64,000 nt of DNA, taken from assembly GCA_003008705.1 (NCBI GenBank), contig PDUO01000004.1, positions 62,001-126,000 on the forward strand, written 5' to 3'. Numbering within the stretch: position 1 is the first letter of the stretch; every line of letters starts with the position of its first letter. The stretch is from Pezicula radicicola (taxonomy: Eukaryota; Ascomycota; Leotiomycetes; Helotiales; Dermateaceae). Position numbers and translations under genes: made by a program. Below the pieces are notes generated by a model. It was not told the DNA's origin and ran no database searches. It saw nothing but the letters and a program-made list of their open reading frames with translations. Positions 34,778-47,483 of this stretch are shown piece by piece.

Positions 34778-36769
34778 GATTGATGGTTTATGTATGATAT
34801 TCTTCCACTGTCTAATAAAGACGTTATGATTACATTCAACCATTCCATTTGTCTCCTACCCTTTGGCTGGATGCTGCATGCTCTTTAGCAACAGTTCATT
34901 TCTCTTCGGCATAAAATTCTTTATATAAAGAAAAAGAAACACACTGAATATTCACCACCACTTCAAAGCTTGCAAGTGGGAAGGCCACAGCAAACGAAGC
35001 TGTTATAGGTTGGCAATCTGTGTCAGAGGCAGAAAACTATATCAGGGTAAACCACAGGATTCAAATAGGAGAGCAAACAATAAAAGGACTTCTCTGAAAA
35101 CAAGCACACAAAAGCAAATCCAGATCAAGTGCTTTCAGAATCCAACATTTCTCTTATCTTTAGCAATAGCCTTGCATTTAAGACCATTAGACTTAAGCCA
35201 TCAAAATTTCAACATTCTGTTAACAAGCCGCAAAAGCATTGACAACTGAAGGGGGGGAAGTTTGCTGCTAATAAAAAGCTTGTAGCGACGACGGATGTAG
35301 ATGAACTAAGGACTCCTAACTTCCTTCATCTAGTTTCCATCTAAGCATCCTGTATAACAATTGTATAGTAGGCGAGCATCCTTTAACATGTCTGGAGGAG
35401 TGGCTAAGGTATTCTTAGAGGGTAGAAAAAGTCCGAGTATCTTTGTAATAGGGGTTTTCGCATTGTTTGGGCGTAAAAGAATGAGATTCTATATACTTCT
35501 TTAAGGCCTTACGACTATTAAAGGGCTAATTGCATTCGGGTTTCGTACATCTAAGACTAGGGGATAGACTTGGGGGGTAATAACATTTATCTAAATACCT
35601 CATAATATAGGAGCGGTGATCAGCTGTAGTCGAGCATCCCTCGTTGAGACATTGAAATTTATTAGTTGGTGGTCCCGGAAGTTTGATGACATGCTGGATG
35701 AAGGTCTCATGGGTGACGATCTCAGGCATATAAGGATGAAAAAGTGAAGTTGGAGTTTCAAGCTGAGTGTTGTTTCAAGGTGTATTAAATAAGACTAAAT
35801 ATTTCAATCATTCGAGTTCGTGGCGACAAATAATAGAAACAATAGTACAATAGTACAATCGTAGACTTGTAAGTTCAAGTCATCCGAGGGTTTTTGAAAC
35901 CAGAAAACCCATTGTTCCGTTGTTATTCCAGTGAAATGTGTTTACTCGAAACTTAAAATCTTTGCTATAAAGCAAAAAATGTTCTGGTGTATTCTACCCA
36001 ATATTTAGTCTCGCGCAGACTTGAGAGTACTGTGGTCGAACCTATTTTTGAGTTTAAGTAGGTAGCTAAAACTAGTTTGCTTAAATTCAACTGCAAATGT
36101 GTCGCTAAGTTACTCAAGCTAAGTGAGTTACTACCCCAGGTATATACTGCATTCTGGAAAACATTCCTTGGTTTCTATAGATGCTCGCTTGCAGATGTCA
36201 CTTTGGAAACAAAATGCTTATATCAAACCTCGCCTCAGCAGTACGTTTTAAATATCACTTAGGATGAAAACTTCAATACATCAAAACACCAAGAAAGTAG
36301 TAAGATACATGACTAATAACAAAGCATCATATTACTAGAATCAGAGGTCTCATAGTTAATACCACAATCGTTTACCAAGATAAAACATTAAACCCCACCA
36401 CAAAAAAAAGCAATATATCAAACACAAAGTCAATTACTCCAATTTCCATTATTTTCCCATTCTAAAATACAGCCTGCCCAGGTTCCAAATTTCGTCCCCC
36501 AAAACGAGTTAATCTTGTACCTAATAATAACCCCCCACCCCCTACTAAAATGCCTCACCCAAAAATGTTCATCTTAAAAGATGTATCCGATCGCAATCCT
36601 CAAATATAAACCTCCAATAACGTATATATCAATCCCAACACAAGAAGAAACAACAATGTAAAACCTCCGCATAACATTTCGTAACCTCCCAAAAAGTGAG
36701 ATTCGCAAGAATAGAATCTTTCTTATCCTCCTTTCCTTTCATTTCTTCCAACAATCCAAACCAAGCCCT
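34778..36769. other. Intergenic region containing a degenerate zinc-finger-like copy
   Basis: No intact gene. 35305-35760 is a diverged partial copy of the locus at 38885-39725 (listed separately). 35770-36470 is AT-rich and includes a dispersed-repeat trace near 36085-36135. 36470-36769 is C/A-rich and likely 3' UTR of the minus-strand gene that follows. Confidence 0.5.
35526..35729 (-). pseudogene. Partial, diverged paralogue of the Cys-rich protein at 39010-39725
   Basis: A 67-codon frame beginning MPEIVTHETFIQHV that parallels MPKIVAYETFIEFF in the copy at 39.65 kb. Both then share a Cys-rich pattern with C..GC, R, LD-x-C, PPS and a final CxxC-like pair, but this copy is shorter and stops early. 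Flanking DNA (35305-35380) also resembles 38885-38960. Interpreted as a decayed duplicate. The protein family is not recognised beyond its zinc-finger-like cysteines. Confidence 0.55.
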
Positions 36770-37406
36770 CTACTCATTGCGAGATTTACCATCGCCCTCA
36801 GAACAATCTCCTAACCCATCTTTCCTATCAACAATAGTCTCTCCCGGATTAAATTGAGACATATCCCCGGGTATATTTCTAGGCAGTTGTCTCTTCTCCT
36901 CTGCAAATACTGTAGCATATAAAGTTTCATGTAAAGATCTTAGGTTAATAATAAGTGGTTGTGAAGGTGGTGGTGGTAGTGGTAGATCTTCGGTTGTAAG
37001 TGGATAGCCTGGACCTCCTGTGAAGGTTGACCATACTGTTGGTACTAGTCTGTGCTGTGGTTTTGGTTTCGGTTCTACGGGGGGTTCTGTGATAGGGTTA
37101 GGATTTATTTAGAGGGGTTGTTTGGAGTTTTGGGTTTGAGGTGTTCGGTGCTGCTGTGGGAGGGGGGTGATGGGGTGAGGCAAAGAAGGACTTACTTGGC
37201 ATTGGCATAGGTGTTTCTTGTGGTACTGGTTCTGGTGGGATTGGTATTTCGATTATTGGTGGAGTGCCGGTGGTGGACCTTGAGATCTCTTTGAGCTTTG
37301 GTTGAATATATTGGATTCGTGGGGACTTTGAGAAAGTATTGCTAAACTGTCTTGTGGCTTGTCGTAGACATGGTTGTGCAACTCTTGTGAGTTTGGATGC
37401 GATCAT
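36770..37406 (-). CDS. Small proline-rich protein with mitochondrial-type N-terminus
   Basis: Exons 37406-37196 and 37086-36770; the 109-base intron (37087-37195) has GTAAGT donor, CTAAC branch and CACAG acceptor. The protein is 175 residues. The N-terminus MIASKLTRVAQPCLRQATRQ is Arg/Ser/Ala-rich without acids, a good mitochondrial presequence. Then follow a proline-rich linker with PIPPEPVPQETPMP, a segment VPTVWSTFTGGPGYPLTTED, a PLPPPPSQP stretch, a short helix LRSLHETLYATVFAEEKRQL, and an acidic tail. No family is recognised. The second exon was assembled from sequence because it is short and lacks its own ATG; consistent amino-acid character across the junction supports it. It lies inside the segment that seems to interrupt a duplicated zinc-finger-like locus. 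Confidence 0.65.
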
Positions 37407-39009
37407 CTTGAACGATGTTCGTGGAATAAATGCCTTCTGTGGTTGATTGTTGCTTGTGTGTTGGTTGTGCTATTAGCTGTAGTTGTTTTGTTGTGTTGTG
37501 TGCGGATGGTTCTTCTTTGAAGAAGTTGGTTGATAATGAATGATTAGCGTTTTGGATGATTTTGGATGATGATAATCAAGGTATTGTGGGATTCTTATAT
37601 ATTCCGCTTTCAGAATGGACTGACTAGAGAACAACCTGAGTGGAAATCACGCCGTTGCCAGATTAGTCTAGTAGGTACAAACTAAGAAATGCTAAGTTAT
37701 TGAATAGGGTACAGCCTATTTCCATGCATTGTCCTCTAGTTTTACCGGTTCGGCTTTAGAGTCCTGGTCGTCGAGTACTTGTAATGCTTGCAACGGTTAC
37801 TCGAAACAATTTAGTAACTGAAGGGAATGTAACCGTAACGGTATCACTAAATATTGATACCACTAGGGACATAATATAAAGTCTTAATATACTGTTATAG
37901 GTAGCATTGCAAGTTTGGTTCGGTCACATGGCTCGAACCGGCTCAAAGCTAGAAATAACGACCTTCTACTAGCAAACTCCGCAAATTTAAACCAAACAAG
38001 GACTACCTATAGACCTCTATAGTATGTGGATCCTCCTAAAACTAAAGATAATTACAAAATGAGAAGTTAAGAATATCACAAATATGAGTCAGATCGGCGA
38101 AGCAGAGGCAACACCCATAGAATTAACTACCAAAAAAGAGACTAAACATTTAGCTAATATTTAGTACTGCGAGGTGCCTAGGTAGATTGGCAGTATAGGT
38201 TGTAAAACCTACTATCTTGGACCAAGTTTAGGTGAAGCAGTCCAGAGAAAATTGGGATATGCCTTGTTTTGGGTTTAACAAATAACCGCTATCTCGGAGA
38301 TCCCATCTTCGCAGGCCACAGACATTCCTTTCTATGAAGAGAAAAGTGCTTCCACCCATAACGGTACAATAGCACAAGTGACGTGCGTGTAGTGCTACTG
38401 AGAACTTGTATTCCAAAAAGAAAATCATCTTTCTGATAGATATCTGAGTTGTGGGTTCCGACTCGCGGATGAAGAGGTGGTTCTGAGGTAACGAAGCATA
38501 ATAAATTGTAAGGACCTTGGGAATTCTGGATGATAATCTGAATATGGAATTGCTATGGTTAGAAAATGAAGCTGAAAATATTTAAATAGAAGACGAGCAT
38601 CTGTAGAAGATTAGTCTCGATAAGGAATTCTGAGGTTAGTTTGGATGGAGAACAAACATCTATACACTTAAAGATTAATCCCCTCTATAAGTACTTCAGA
38701 AGTTGATCTGTATATTAGAGCTAGTAGAAGGTTTCGGCATCCTAGCTTCAAATTTATTGAATATACGTATTGATAGTAATACATGTGTTAATATATATTT
38801 CTGGATGTTGAAGTCTATTTATAAAGAAGGATTCTCTGTAATAAAACTTCTAAACTTCGTGTTTCTGCTTATAATACCCTTCATATCTTTACTCGCAACT
38901 TCCTTCTAGTTTCCATCTTGGCATCCTATATAACAACGACTGTATAGTCTCGGCAACTTTCGTATTTGCTCCGCTATATAGTCACACTAGCAAAGAGGAG
39001 CTGACGATA
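37407..39009. other. Promoter of the small mitochondrial-type gene, then duplicated non-coding DNA
   Basis: 37407-37600 is presumably the promoter of the minus-strand gene. From about 37955 the sequence parallels 39735-40230 (see repeat entries). The rest is AT-rich with no supported gene. Confidence 0.5.
37955..38570 (+). repeat. Direct repeat, copy 1 (upstream part)
   Basis: Aligns by eye with 39735-40230. Shared stretches include TATGTGGAT, the AAACTAAAG block, GTGTAGTGCTACT, and the AATAAA block near 38500/40165, all in the same order with scattered changes and small gaps. It is a diverged direct duplication. Confidence 0.65.
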
Positions 39010-40230
39010 TTAAGGGTCCTTGGTAGTAATAGCGTGTTTTGATTTAAGGTAAACGTGAAATGACCTAGCATTCATGAAAAACGGTTGTGCTAACGCAATC
39101 TGGAAAAGTGCATCGGCTGGGGGGAATCCCGTTGGGTGAAACTCTGTAACATGGGTATCAAGTTGTGTTAGAAATGGGAGAATATATTGACGAATATATG
39201 GATCAGAAGTCAATGGACAATTGCTTGATTTCTGAAATGGATGACAATACTGCTATATTTGGCAACAAGTTGACGTTGTGTTTTATACGTAGTTTTGCAT
39301 TTGCAATAACTTATTAGGCACTTGGTGGGAGTAAAATCATGAAGCTCGAGGTGCTTGTTGTAACCCTCGGTAGAATAAAAGGATTGGTTACAATGAGGAC
39401 AAAAGCGGGTTGGTGGAAATGATGGAGGGCCAAACTTGCAGAGATCGAGACAACGCCAAACTATTCCCAGACAACGAATCCCTTGGTCATAATAGGGACA
39501 TCCTGTGCAGGGAGAGGTGTATTTCCTATCAGGTCTTATAGCTACGTCAGAAGGAGAGCGAGAACCTTGAATATTAGGTTTTTCTTTATCTAGAAGAGAA
39601 GCGAAGAACTCAATGAAGGTCTCATAGGCGACAATCTTAGGCATGTGTAATATGCTGACATTAGACTTGCTGGCCATATCAAATACAAGATCGTGCAAGT
39701 CGTTCGGAATATCTCCCTTCAACACTACATCGACAAGCTCGTCCTCTATCCCATTAGTTTCTACCTCTATAATATGTGGATTCTCTTAAAACTAAAGCTA
39801 ATGACACAAAGCAGAAGTTAAGGATTTCATAAATATCAATGAGTCAGGTCGGTGAAATAGAAGTGACGTCGACAAGTTCTCCCAACACACATAGCTGGTA
39901 TTACAACTTCGAGATTCCAGGTTTGTGGCATTGTAACCTCTAAATCCACTATCTTGGACTGAGTTATGTCGTTACAGGTCACAAACATTCTTTTCTATTG
40001 AAATAAAATTCATTCTCGCCCCTCCCATAATTGCGCCAGTGGAATGTGTGTAGTGCTACTAAGATTTCGTATTGAATCAAGAAAATTGCACGTCTGATAG
40101 AAATTTAAGTCGCGGCTTGGGATTTGTGAATGAGGTGGTACTGACACTCCAAGGCAATCAAACGTAATAAACTATAAGGGCTTTGGAAATTTAGAATAAT
40201 AATTTAAATATGACACTATTATGGGTAAAA
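38885..40230 (+). repeat. Direct repeat, copy 2 (with the more complete Cys-rich gene)
   Basis: The left part (38885-38960 and the gene region to about 39700) parallels 35305-35760. The right part (39735-40230) parallels 37955-38570. Order and orientation are kept, so copy 1 seems to be split by roughly 2.2 kb between about 35760 and 37955. Confidence 0.6.
39010..39725 (-). pseudogene. Cys-rich zinc-finger-like gene, probably frameshifted
   Basis: Two overlapping minus-strand frames (39725-39210 and 39213-39010) read as one protein with a frame change near 39212. No convincing intron (donor plus correct phase) joins them. The first frame carries FCPHCNQSFYSTEGYNKHLELH, a C2H2-like finger, preceded by a Cys cluster (SPCTGCPYYDQGIRCLG). 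The second carries DPYIRQYILPFLTQLDTHV. The likely start is either ATG 39725 or the later MPKIVAYE, which is conserved in the 35.5 kb copy. Could be an active gene with a missed intron; called broken with moderate confidence. Confidence 0.5.
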
Positions 40231-41231
40231 TATAAAGCTGATCGTCTGTATGTATTTTCGTACCGATACATATTGAAGATTCCACACCAAACCCAAATAG
40301 GATCTAGCACCAAGCAAACAGCACAAACAATATCACATGCACTCGGCTCACTCTTAGCGCCCCACTAGCGTACACAGAAATCTATAAAACTTCGCCCTCC
40401 TCCCAACTTCTTCATCTTTCTTTTTCTTTTCTTCTTCATACTTACCTTCTTGGGACGGTACTGCTCAGGAATAGTGGCCGTCACGATACGAGACCTCCAT
40501 TGCACATCGGGGCGTCAAGAATCGTCGAATATCCTTCGGGGTCTTCGCCGGGGGAATTTTTGATTGCATACCTTAACTGGTTTCCTCTTGGGGATATACT
40601 CTTTTCATTGAGATCTTGTGCCTTGTGCCAGGACTTGAAGAAGAGGTTGATTTGTGCGCTTGGAGCGCCTTGGTGTTTTGGGTTCAGGCCCGCGCGGTGG
40701 ATGTCGTTGGCGTCAATGTGAGGCAAGGAGAGTACAAAAATGATATCAGTGGATCGAGCAGCCTCGAGGCAAGAGACAATATGCTAATTGTAAGACCTCA
40801 TGCTTAACACAGTACTGTTTAGTAAATCTGCTTGCAGGCTCTACGTGTGCAATCCTTAGGTATAGCGACTTAGTGTTAAGGCCATACATGAAGAGCACAT
40901 GCTGTCGTGACGAGATCGAAACACGAAATCACCATTGCGCGACTTGCCTCAAGCTGCCGTGCTTCCATCAACCAGCATAGATACCTACCTACACAACGAT
41001 AACAGATCACAAGTAGATTAGATTGTTACTATTCTCACCTTGCACAATATTCGCACTCGGACCTCCCTACGTTGTACTCGCACGTAAAACTCAACTTTGA
41101 GTTCTCCTCTCCTTCACGCTGGCGCGTCAAACATCGCGTTCAAACGAGTCCCGAAACTGATTTCAATTTCGCACATCTCTACCTCCACACAACAAACCTC
41201 AATCTCTCACTCTACAGCACTATTCACAAAG
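40231..41231. other. Intergenic region, no gene supported
   Basis: Small opposed open frames at 40481-40807 show no domain. 41000-41231 contains a C/A-rich leader that leads into the next gene. Confidence 0.5.
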
Positions 41232-42137
41232 ATGTCCAAACAATTAGGTCTCAGTACATCCTTCAAACCAACCCCACCAACAACATCTCCCACAAATCCC
41301 ACAAAACGAAAACACAGCAGTAAAAATGACGAAGAAGCACCACAACCAGAGCCCTCCAAGAAGCAAAAGATAACAACTCGCCAAACTACCTCCACAAATT
41401 CCAAAAAACCTACTCCCACCCCCAAGAAATCAAAACCCTCCCCCGTCAACAAAGCAGCTCTCCAAAACTACAAAACCACCATCCAAAAAGCCACCGACCG
41501 CCTAAAAAACCTCGACAAAGAAGTAAAAACCCAAAATCCAAACCACCCATCAATAACATCCGAACACTACGCCGAAACCATGATAAAATTCCTACCTAAT
41601 GTTGAGAAGTTGTCGAATATGGGTGACGAGGGTGTGAGATGGGCTTTTAATCTTTTGTTGTTTTTGGGGGAACATAGTTATGGGGATATTGATGCTAGTT
41701 TTAAGATGTGTGGATATGGTGGACATGAGGGTCCTTATAGGGATATGGATCAAACTATGATGGGGTTGATTGGGAGGAGGGTTGTTAAAGGTGATGTTAG
41801 TATAAAGAGTGAGGTGGATGAGAAGGTTGAGGAGATACATGTGAGACGTAAATGGACGGATGCAGATGCTGATGTAGGTGTTTTTAAAACGGGGAGACCT
41901 AATAAACAGCAGAGGGGTCGGATGGAGTCGCAGAAGATACAGTGGATGAGGGAGAGGAGTCGGGAATTGAGGGAGAGGAGGGAGAAGGGATGGGATTGGG
42001 TTGGGAATGCGTTGGTGGAGTTGGTTGAGCAGAGGGATTTTATTGCTGGGTTTGGTCATGGTGGTTTTTTTGTGAGGAGTATTGCGAGGCTTGAGGAGTT
42101 GGGGGATGCTTCTTCTATAACCGAGACGACGGCATAA
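41232..42137 (+). CDS. Lysine-rich, probably nuclear protein of unknown function
   Basis: Single-exon frame of 301 residues from the first in-frame ATG (MSKQLGLS). The open frame extends upstream without an ATG. Residues 1-80 are low-complexity, rich in Lys/Thr/Pro with basic clusters (KRKHSSK, KKQKITTR, PKKSKPSP) that look like nuclear localisation signals. The C-terminal two thirds is folded-looking, with helices such as AETMIKFLPNVEKL, VRWAFNLLLFLGEHSYGDID, and a basic coiled stretch ending WDWVGNALVELVEQRDF. No known domain is recognised. The gene switches from A+C-rich to G+T-rich sense strand close to 41590, at the boundary between the low-complexity and folded parts. Confidence 0.7.
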   Translation: MSKQLGLSTSFKPTPPTTSPTNPTKRKHSSKNDEEAPQPEPSKKQKITTRQTTSTNSKKPTPTPKKSKPSPVNKAALQNYKTTIQKATDRLKNLDKEVKTQNPNHPSITSEHYAETMIKFLPNVEKLSNMGDEGVRWAFNLLLFLGEHSYGDIDASFKMCGYGGHEGPYRDMDQTMMGLIGRRVVKGDVSIKSEVDEKVEEIHVRRKWTDADADVGVFKTGRPNKQQRGRMESQKIQWMRERSRELRERREKGWDWVGNALVELVEQRDFIAGFGHGGFFVRSIARLEELGDASSITETTA

Positions 42138-44445
42138 GAGGGATTATATCTTGTAATTGGTATCTATCTAGGTACGTCGGACTTGTTACCAGCTGGAACT
42201 GAAAATTATGCTTTAATAATTGCAAGGTTTTTGAAAAAAAAATTTGCAAAGGAAAAGATGTCAATCTAGTTTGGTACCTCTATAACTTGCTGGTGTCCTA
42301 GTGTATTTTGTGCTGATGATCCCCAGCACTACAACGCTGCTATCATGGATACCATGCTGACAACAAGATATAACCTCTGAGAATACCACAGGAAGCAAAT
42401 CCTAACCCAGATTTTCTCTTTGCAACATAGAGAGAAATATCGCTAAAGCGAGGGCAGATGCTCGTGTACAACAAAATGCTTCCCTGAATATTTAGCTCAA
42501 ATATGTTTATGGAGTATAGAAAGGAAAAAACAACGCCTAATCTCATATCAATCCGAAATAATAGAAACTACCTGATCTTTCATATAAATTTACTTCTTTT
42601 AAAGATAGTGATTTTTGCATCAATTAAGGCTATTAGCACCCTAGCCACTCTTGCTAACAAGTTGCAAGAAGCTCCTCTTCATTATATGGCAAAGCACCGA
42701 AGTGAGAAGAGAAAACACACCAAAGGAGTGTTGAGTCAAAACATGGCGCTTGCAGATGCTTCCACAAAGCCAGTTGGCTATGGTACGATCGCCACTTGTA
42801 CGCCAGGAGACCAAGATCTAGCCATGTAAGAAGACACAACAGTGTTTTATTCTCCGAGCCTTAGTTTAACTCCCGGCTTATAATGCACTTTCTTTTCCAA
42901 AATGCTATCATTGATATACTTCGAAAAAGAAAAGAAGGGCTGATCTCAGGGATTAGCTACTGACGCTTTGGAGCTTTGAACGCAGGAAATCTTTTGTACA
43001 TACAAAGTGAATTGCAAGAACGTAAGATATGTGTTTTATTATACAGGCTACAGAATAGCAGAAGAGTCATTGAATTGTAAAGGAAAAGATATAACAGAGA
43101 TGATACAACCTTCTAACATTGTGATATACAGGTATTATATTATTAAAGTATTTCCTCCCTGTCTAAGTATCTATTAAGATCGTGATTGTTTGCTATTCTC
43201 ACATTAATATATACTTTTCTAGCTAGGTACCTAGACAACAAATTTGTAGTTGATGTTGTATGCCTAAAAAGCTCAATCTAGATTCATGCCTATTCTAAAC
43301 CTCTAAACATTTCGTCTCATCTACAAAAGATAGCCTGCAATGAGTAAGCGGCTTCACTAAATATAAAAATGCTCCTAGAAATCTTTAACTTTTCCTGTTT
43401 CTTATCGTATTCTGATTATTTTAGGGCGTCCACAACGCCTGGTTACTCAAAAGGCCAATATGTTAGTGCCAATGTTGATCTCATTGTGGGGGTTTTTCGG
43501 TTCGGGTTTGTATTGAAAGTACGAGGATACTAGGCTGATTTTGTGCGGAGGGGATTTGAATTAGAATGTGATTATTGTTTGAGATGTATTCTATAAGGGG
43601 AAAATGCTATTTATTTCTCTTTATCTTTAAGCCTAAATTATTATCTTTATCAAAGTTTTTGATGCTTTGGTCTAGAACTTCCGAGGAAAAGTTTATGTCT
43701 CCTAATTTTAGTCAGTCGCTTAATCTCGACTTGATGTATCAGACTGGAAGATTGTTGGGAGCTGCTCTACAGGAATTGAATGGCTCTTAGGGTACCGTTG
43801 AAATTCAATTCCTAAGAAGTTATCTTACAGATAGAATCAAGTGCTTCTTCGACTTAGAAACCATTCTTTGTTTAGCGAGGACGACATGTTATCAGAAAAG
43901 AACACTTGCACGAAGTAACCGTGTATTTCCTTTATTTGCGATATAGCGCTGTATTAAACAAACTTCCCCGATGAAACCAGGTAGATAGAGGCCTTCATAG
44001 AATATTCTTGTGCCTTTGTGCGTTAAATGCTATTCTTGGCAAGGGTTTGAGACCCATAGAATTTCATCACCAAAGAATATATGTCTTTTGCCGTGCGCGT
44101 CCTATTGGTCTACACATTTGGCAGTTGACATGCAAAGAGATAGGCCTTGCAAACTCAGAATCCCTGAAGTTTTCCACTATCTCTAAAGATTCACATATGT
44201 ATCTAGAAGCATACAAGAGACTTTTTTCAGGAATATCAATTCCCATTAACACTAAAATTTAAAAAATGCAAATATAGGTCAAGACCCATAATCTACTACA
44301 AGAAAAGACATGTTTCAAGCTTTCCACCTCCTCGGCCATCACCACCACTAAAAGCACCCAGCTTTTGCATTCCCCCGCTCCAGATCTTCCACTTTAGTTA
44401 ACCAACCGGCTGACAATCACAGGCTGAAAGTAAGTTGATTTACAT
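42138..44445. other. AT-rich intergenic region, no gene supported
   Basis: About 2.3 kb. Several short open frames on both strands (42343-42839, 43575-43790, 44008-44262) have no domain, no splice support and weak coding character. The final stretch is 3' flank of the polygalacturonase gene. Confidence 0.5.
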
Positions 44446-45694
44446 CTAGCAAGAAGCACCAGAAGGAATATTCTTGCAAGCAGTACTCTTCTTTCCGCCA
44501 GTAACAGCAACTTTCTCCCAAGTCCAACCAGAACAGGATCCAGAACCGCAAAGAATATAAACATTAGTACCAGAAGAAGCAACAGTACCATGAACATTGT
44601 TAATAGTCAATCCAGTGATGGGAACACCAGTGGTAGGTGTTCCAGTTGGAGATCCATTCTTGTAATCTTGTTGGATTACGATTCCGTATTTGGCGATGTT
44701 GGAGAGTGTAATGTCTTTGTATGTTACGCCTGCGACTGATCCGGTTGCTCCTGAGACTGTCTTGACGCGTACTCCGTTGTCTGAGTTTTTGATGGTGGAG
44801 GACAGGATGTTGACGGTTTTTACGTCGTTGTCGGATCTGCCGCCGACGGAACCGATGCTGAGACCGTGGCCACCGTCGCAGACTCCTCCTGTGAAGGTGA
44901 TGTCTGTACCAGAGTTGACAGCGAGACAATCGTCTTGGTTGAGACTGAAGTTGGTTAATTAGTTTGATACAACCATGGCTTGAAATCAAACTTTGAAATT
45001 GGAAGGAGACTTACATGTTAGCACCGCTGATTGTGACACCAGTAGAAGATCCAACATCGAAAGCATCAGTGTTGTGTCCAAGAGAAGCACCATTCTTATT
45101 GTTCATGGTGATATCATTAACAGCAAGAGTAGTGGCTCCGTTAATGGACATCAATTGAACTGGGGAATCCTTGAAAGTAAGGCCGGTGATGGAAGAACTT
45201 TTCAAGCTGTGTGCGTAGAAGAACTTTGGCTTGGTTTTGCCTCCATTCGTTCCCTTTCCATCCCACCATCGAGCACCGTTGCCATCAATGACTGAGTCAG
45301 AAGCACCAGTCACAGTAATGGAAGTTCCTGAAACGGAGATAAGAGGACCAGACCTATTTCTAAGTATTAGTATAACCAAAATAAGAAAGTAGAGTTAGGA
45401 AACTACATACCACTCCTCGTAACCGAAGGTAGTAGTTCCCTCAAAGATAACATGGGTACCAGAATTCAACTTAGTGAGATCAAGAGTAGTTCCAGAAGGA
45501 ACAGCAATATTGTTCAAGACAATAGTAGCGCAGGAAGTCTTAGACTTGCTGACAGAAGCAGCATTAGTGAAAGTGCAAGTGGTAGCACGTTCTGCAAGGT
45601 TGGGAGCAGCAGTTGGCATTGGTGCAGCCGCTGGGGCGGCAGCTACCAAGGAGGCGGCCGTGGCCAAGAGGCCAAGGACAGAAAGTTGAACCAT
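44446..45694 (-). CDS. Secreted endopolygalacturonase, GH28
   Basis: Three exons on the minus strand: 45694-45411, 45353-45015 and 44944-44446 (introns GTATGT..ATAG, 57 bases, and GTAAGT..CAG, 70 bases). The protein is 373 residues, typical for fungal endo-PGs. A signal peptide of about 20 residues and a short Ala/Pro-rich propeptide precede the catalytic right-handed beta-helix. All GH28 signatures are present in order: [18 protein letters not shown] (the catalytic Asp pair), [13 protein letters not shown] (His) and the substrate-binding VRVKT, the usual RIK position. The enzyme hydrolyses homogalacturonan in plant pectin outside the cell, an infection-related activity in necrotrophs. A TATA box lies about 180 bases upstream. 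Conserved cysteines near the C-terminus are intact. Confidence 0.95.
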
Positions 45695-47483
45695 GATGAT
45701 AAATTATTCGGAATAAGAGTATATGTACGGTATGGTTGGTTTATGTTGAGTGAACGAATGTGATTGAGATAAAACTCGGGTTGGTATAAAGAATGTAATA
45801 GTCTAAAGACTGACTGAAGAACAAGAGATGCTTGATGATCTTGTTGGATCTGTAGCTGTCTCCTTTGCCCTCTATATACTCATTTTTTCACTTACAACTC
45901 CTCCCTTTCCATCTCTTCACGATACAGACAATTATTCCGTCAAATGAGACCAGGGTATACCAGTGACATACACCGCCACATGGACTGTCATCGGTGATGA
46001 TTCAACAGGAAGGAAGTAGTGAGTAAAGTGTTCGCACCCAGCCACTATGACCAAATCTGACGATTTTCGAGATGAAGGGGGACTATGAACCAAGCGAGTA
46101 TTCTAAACCAAGAGCTTTCAAGCTCGTTTAAGCAAAGTCTTAGCACATTCAAGCATAACTGAAGCTCTCCGAATCGTCCGAATTAAGTGCCAAGACACCG
46201 TCCTTATATCAACTTCACTTGGCGCTAACTTGGCGACATCTAGTAGATATCCGGCATCCCCCGAGCCGATATACTTTTTTGATTGGAACGAGAGGGGGAA
46301 ATTTCGGGGAAGATCTCTTTTCGAAATATCATTGTTTGGAATAGATTACCATGTAGAAACCAGGCAATTCGTTAAGCTTTTATCTAAGCTTATTCAAGCC
46401 CCCTTGCCAAGACGCAAGATCTCATCTCCATTACGTGTGGTTTGCCTTTTAGAATTTAGAATTTCATATTAAGGTTAAGATTTTTCTACTGCCGCTCTAC
46501 GTTCCGTTCCCGCAAGATTCTCAAAGGATCCAACCCTGTATTTTCTCCGTTTCAAAAGATTGAAGATGTGGACGGAAATGGTCAGATAAGCGAGAATTTC
46601 GGAAGGCTTCCGAACTTCGAATACGAAGTATGGAGTGCTCTCGGCGTTGCGCCGGAGATAATGGCTGCTTTGTACGGCAATGCGAGGATATATTATCAAG
46701 CAGAACGTTTAGACATTCGAGAAAATCATTTGATGTGTGTGCCGTTCGCACCGAGAGACTCCAACATCACGAGGTGAAAATATATTAAAGTTGGTGAAAG
46801 TGACAACTTCGGCATTGCTTAATTAATTTCTCAACCCTCCTTCCTTAATCGAAGCTATGTGTGGTGAAGATGGCAGGTAACAAGAGTCATGATGGTGGGG
46901 GAAATCCTGGAAAACCCCCTGGCTGAACGAGGTTCCCGAAGTGTATTGATGGATGCTACTTCTTTTCGACTGCCGCGAGTACGACCGTCCGGCAGATTTA
47001 GACCACTGATAATTACGTGACGAAAGCCAACTAAGGAAAAAAGAAGTGGGAGAGTTGCTTGCACAGTAGGAGGTTTGGTTTGACCGCCTATTCTACATAT
47101 TCCGTATAGGGCACTTGTAACGTTGTAAAAAAAAAACTTAGGGGCTCGCTTAGCGTGTCTGGCACCCCTAAAGTCTCAGAAGAGTTGCCATTGGCGGCTG
47201 TATCTGAATGCCGTTGTTTATTGTGCTTCTAGGTATTAGCCATGTTTAGTAGGCTAGCAGTATAGTGCTTCTGCATCATCTCTATAATAAATTATCTTTT
47301 AGCTGTTTTAACATCAAAATCATCACCACAACCAAATACAATTCTTCACTTAGAAATAATTCTAGAGGTTGGAAGACAGAGAACATATTATATAAGCGCT
47401 AAAATCCATAAATGGTATCTTTATATTAAATCCTATTGCTCCAATATCAAAGTCCACAAGACCCTCCTCCACCTGCGGCTGAT
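45695..47483. other. Intergenic region between polygalacturonase and ACP-like genes
   Basis: Starts with the GH28 promoter. The remaining frames at 46230-46777 and 46855-47064 have no domain or proper start. 47240-47483 is AT-rich and is probably 3' UTR of the next minus-strand gene. Confidence 0.5.
45872..45879 (-). promoter_or_regulatory. TATA box of the polygalacturonase gene
   Basis: GTATATAG on the minus strand, about 180 bases before the start codon at 45694. Confidence 0.55.

Noticed and set aside
46230..46777. Plus-strand frames between the polygalacturonase and ACP-like genes
   Set aside because: They lack ATG starts, splice signals and recognisable motifs.
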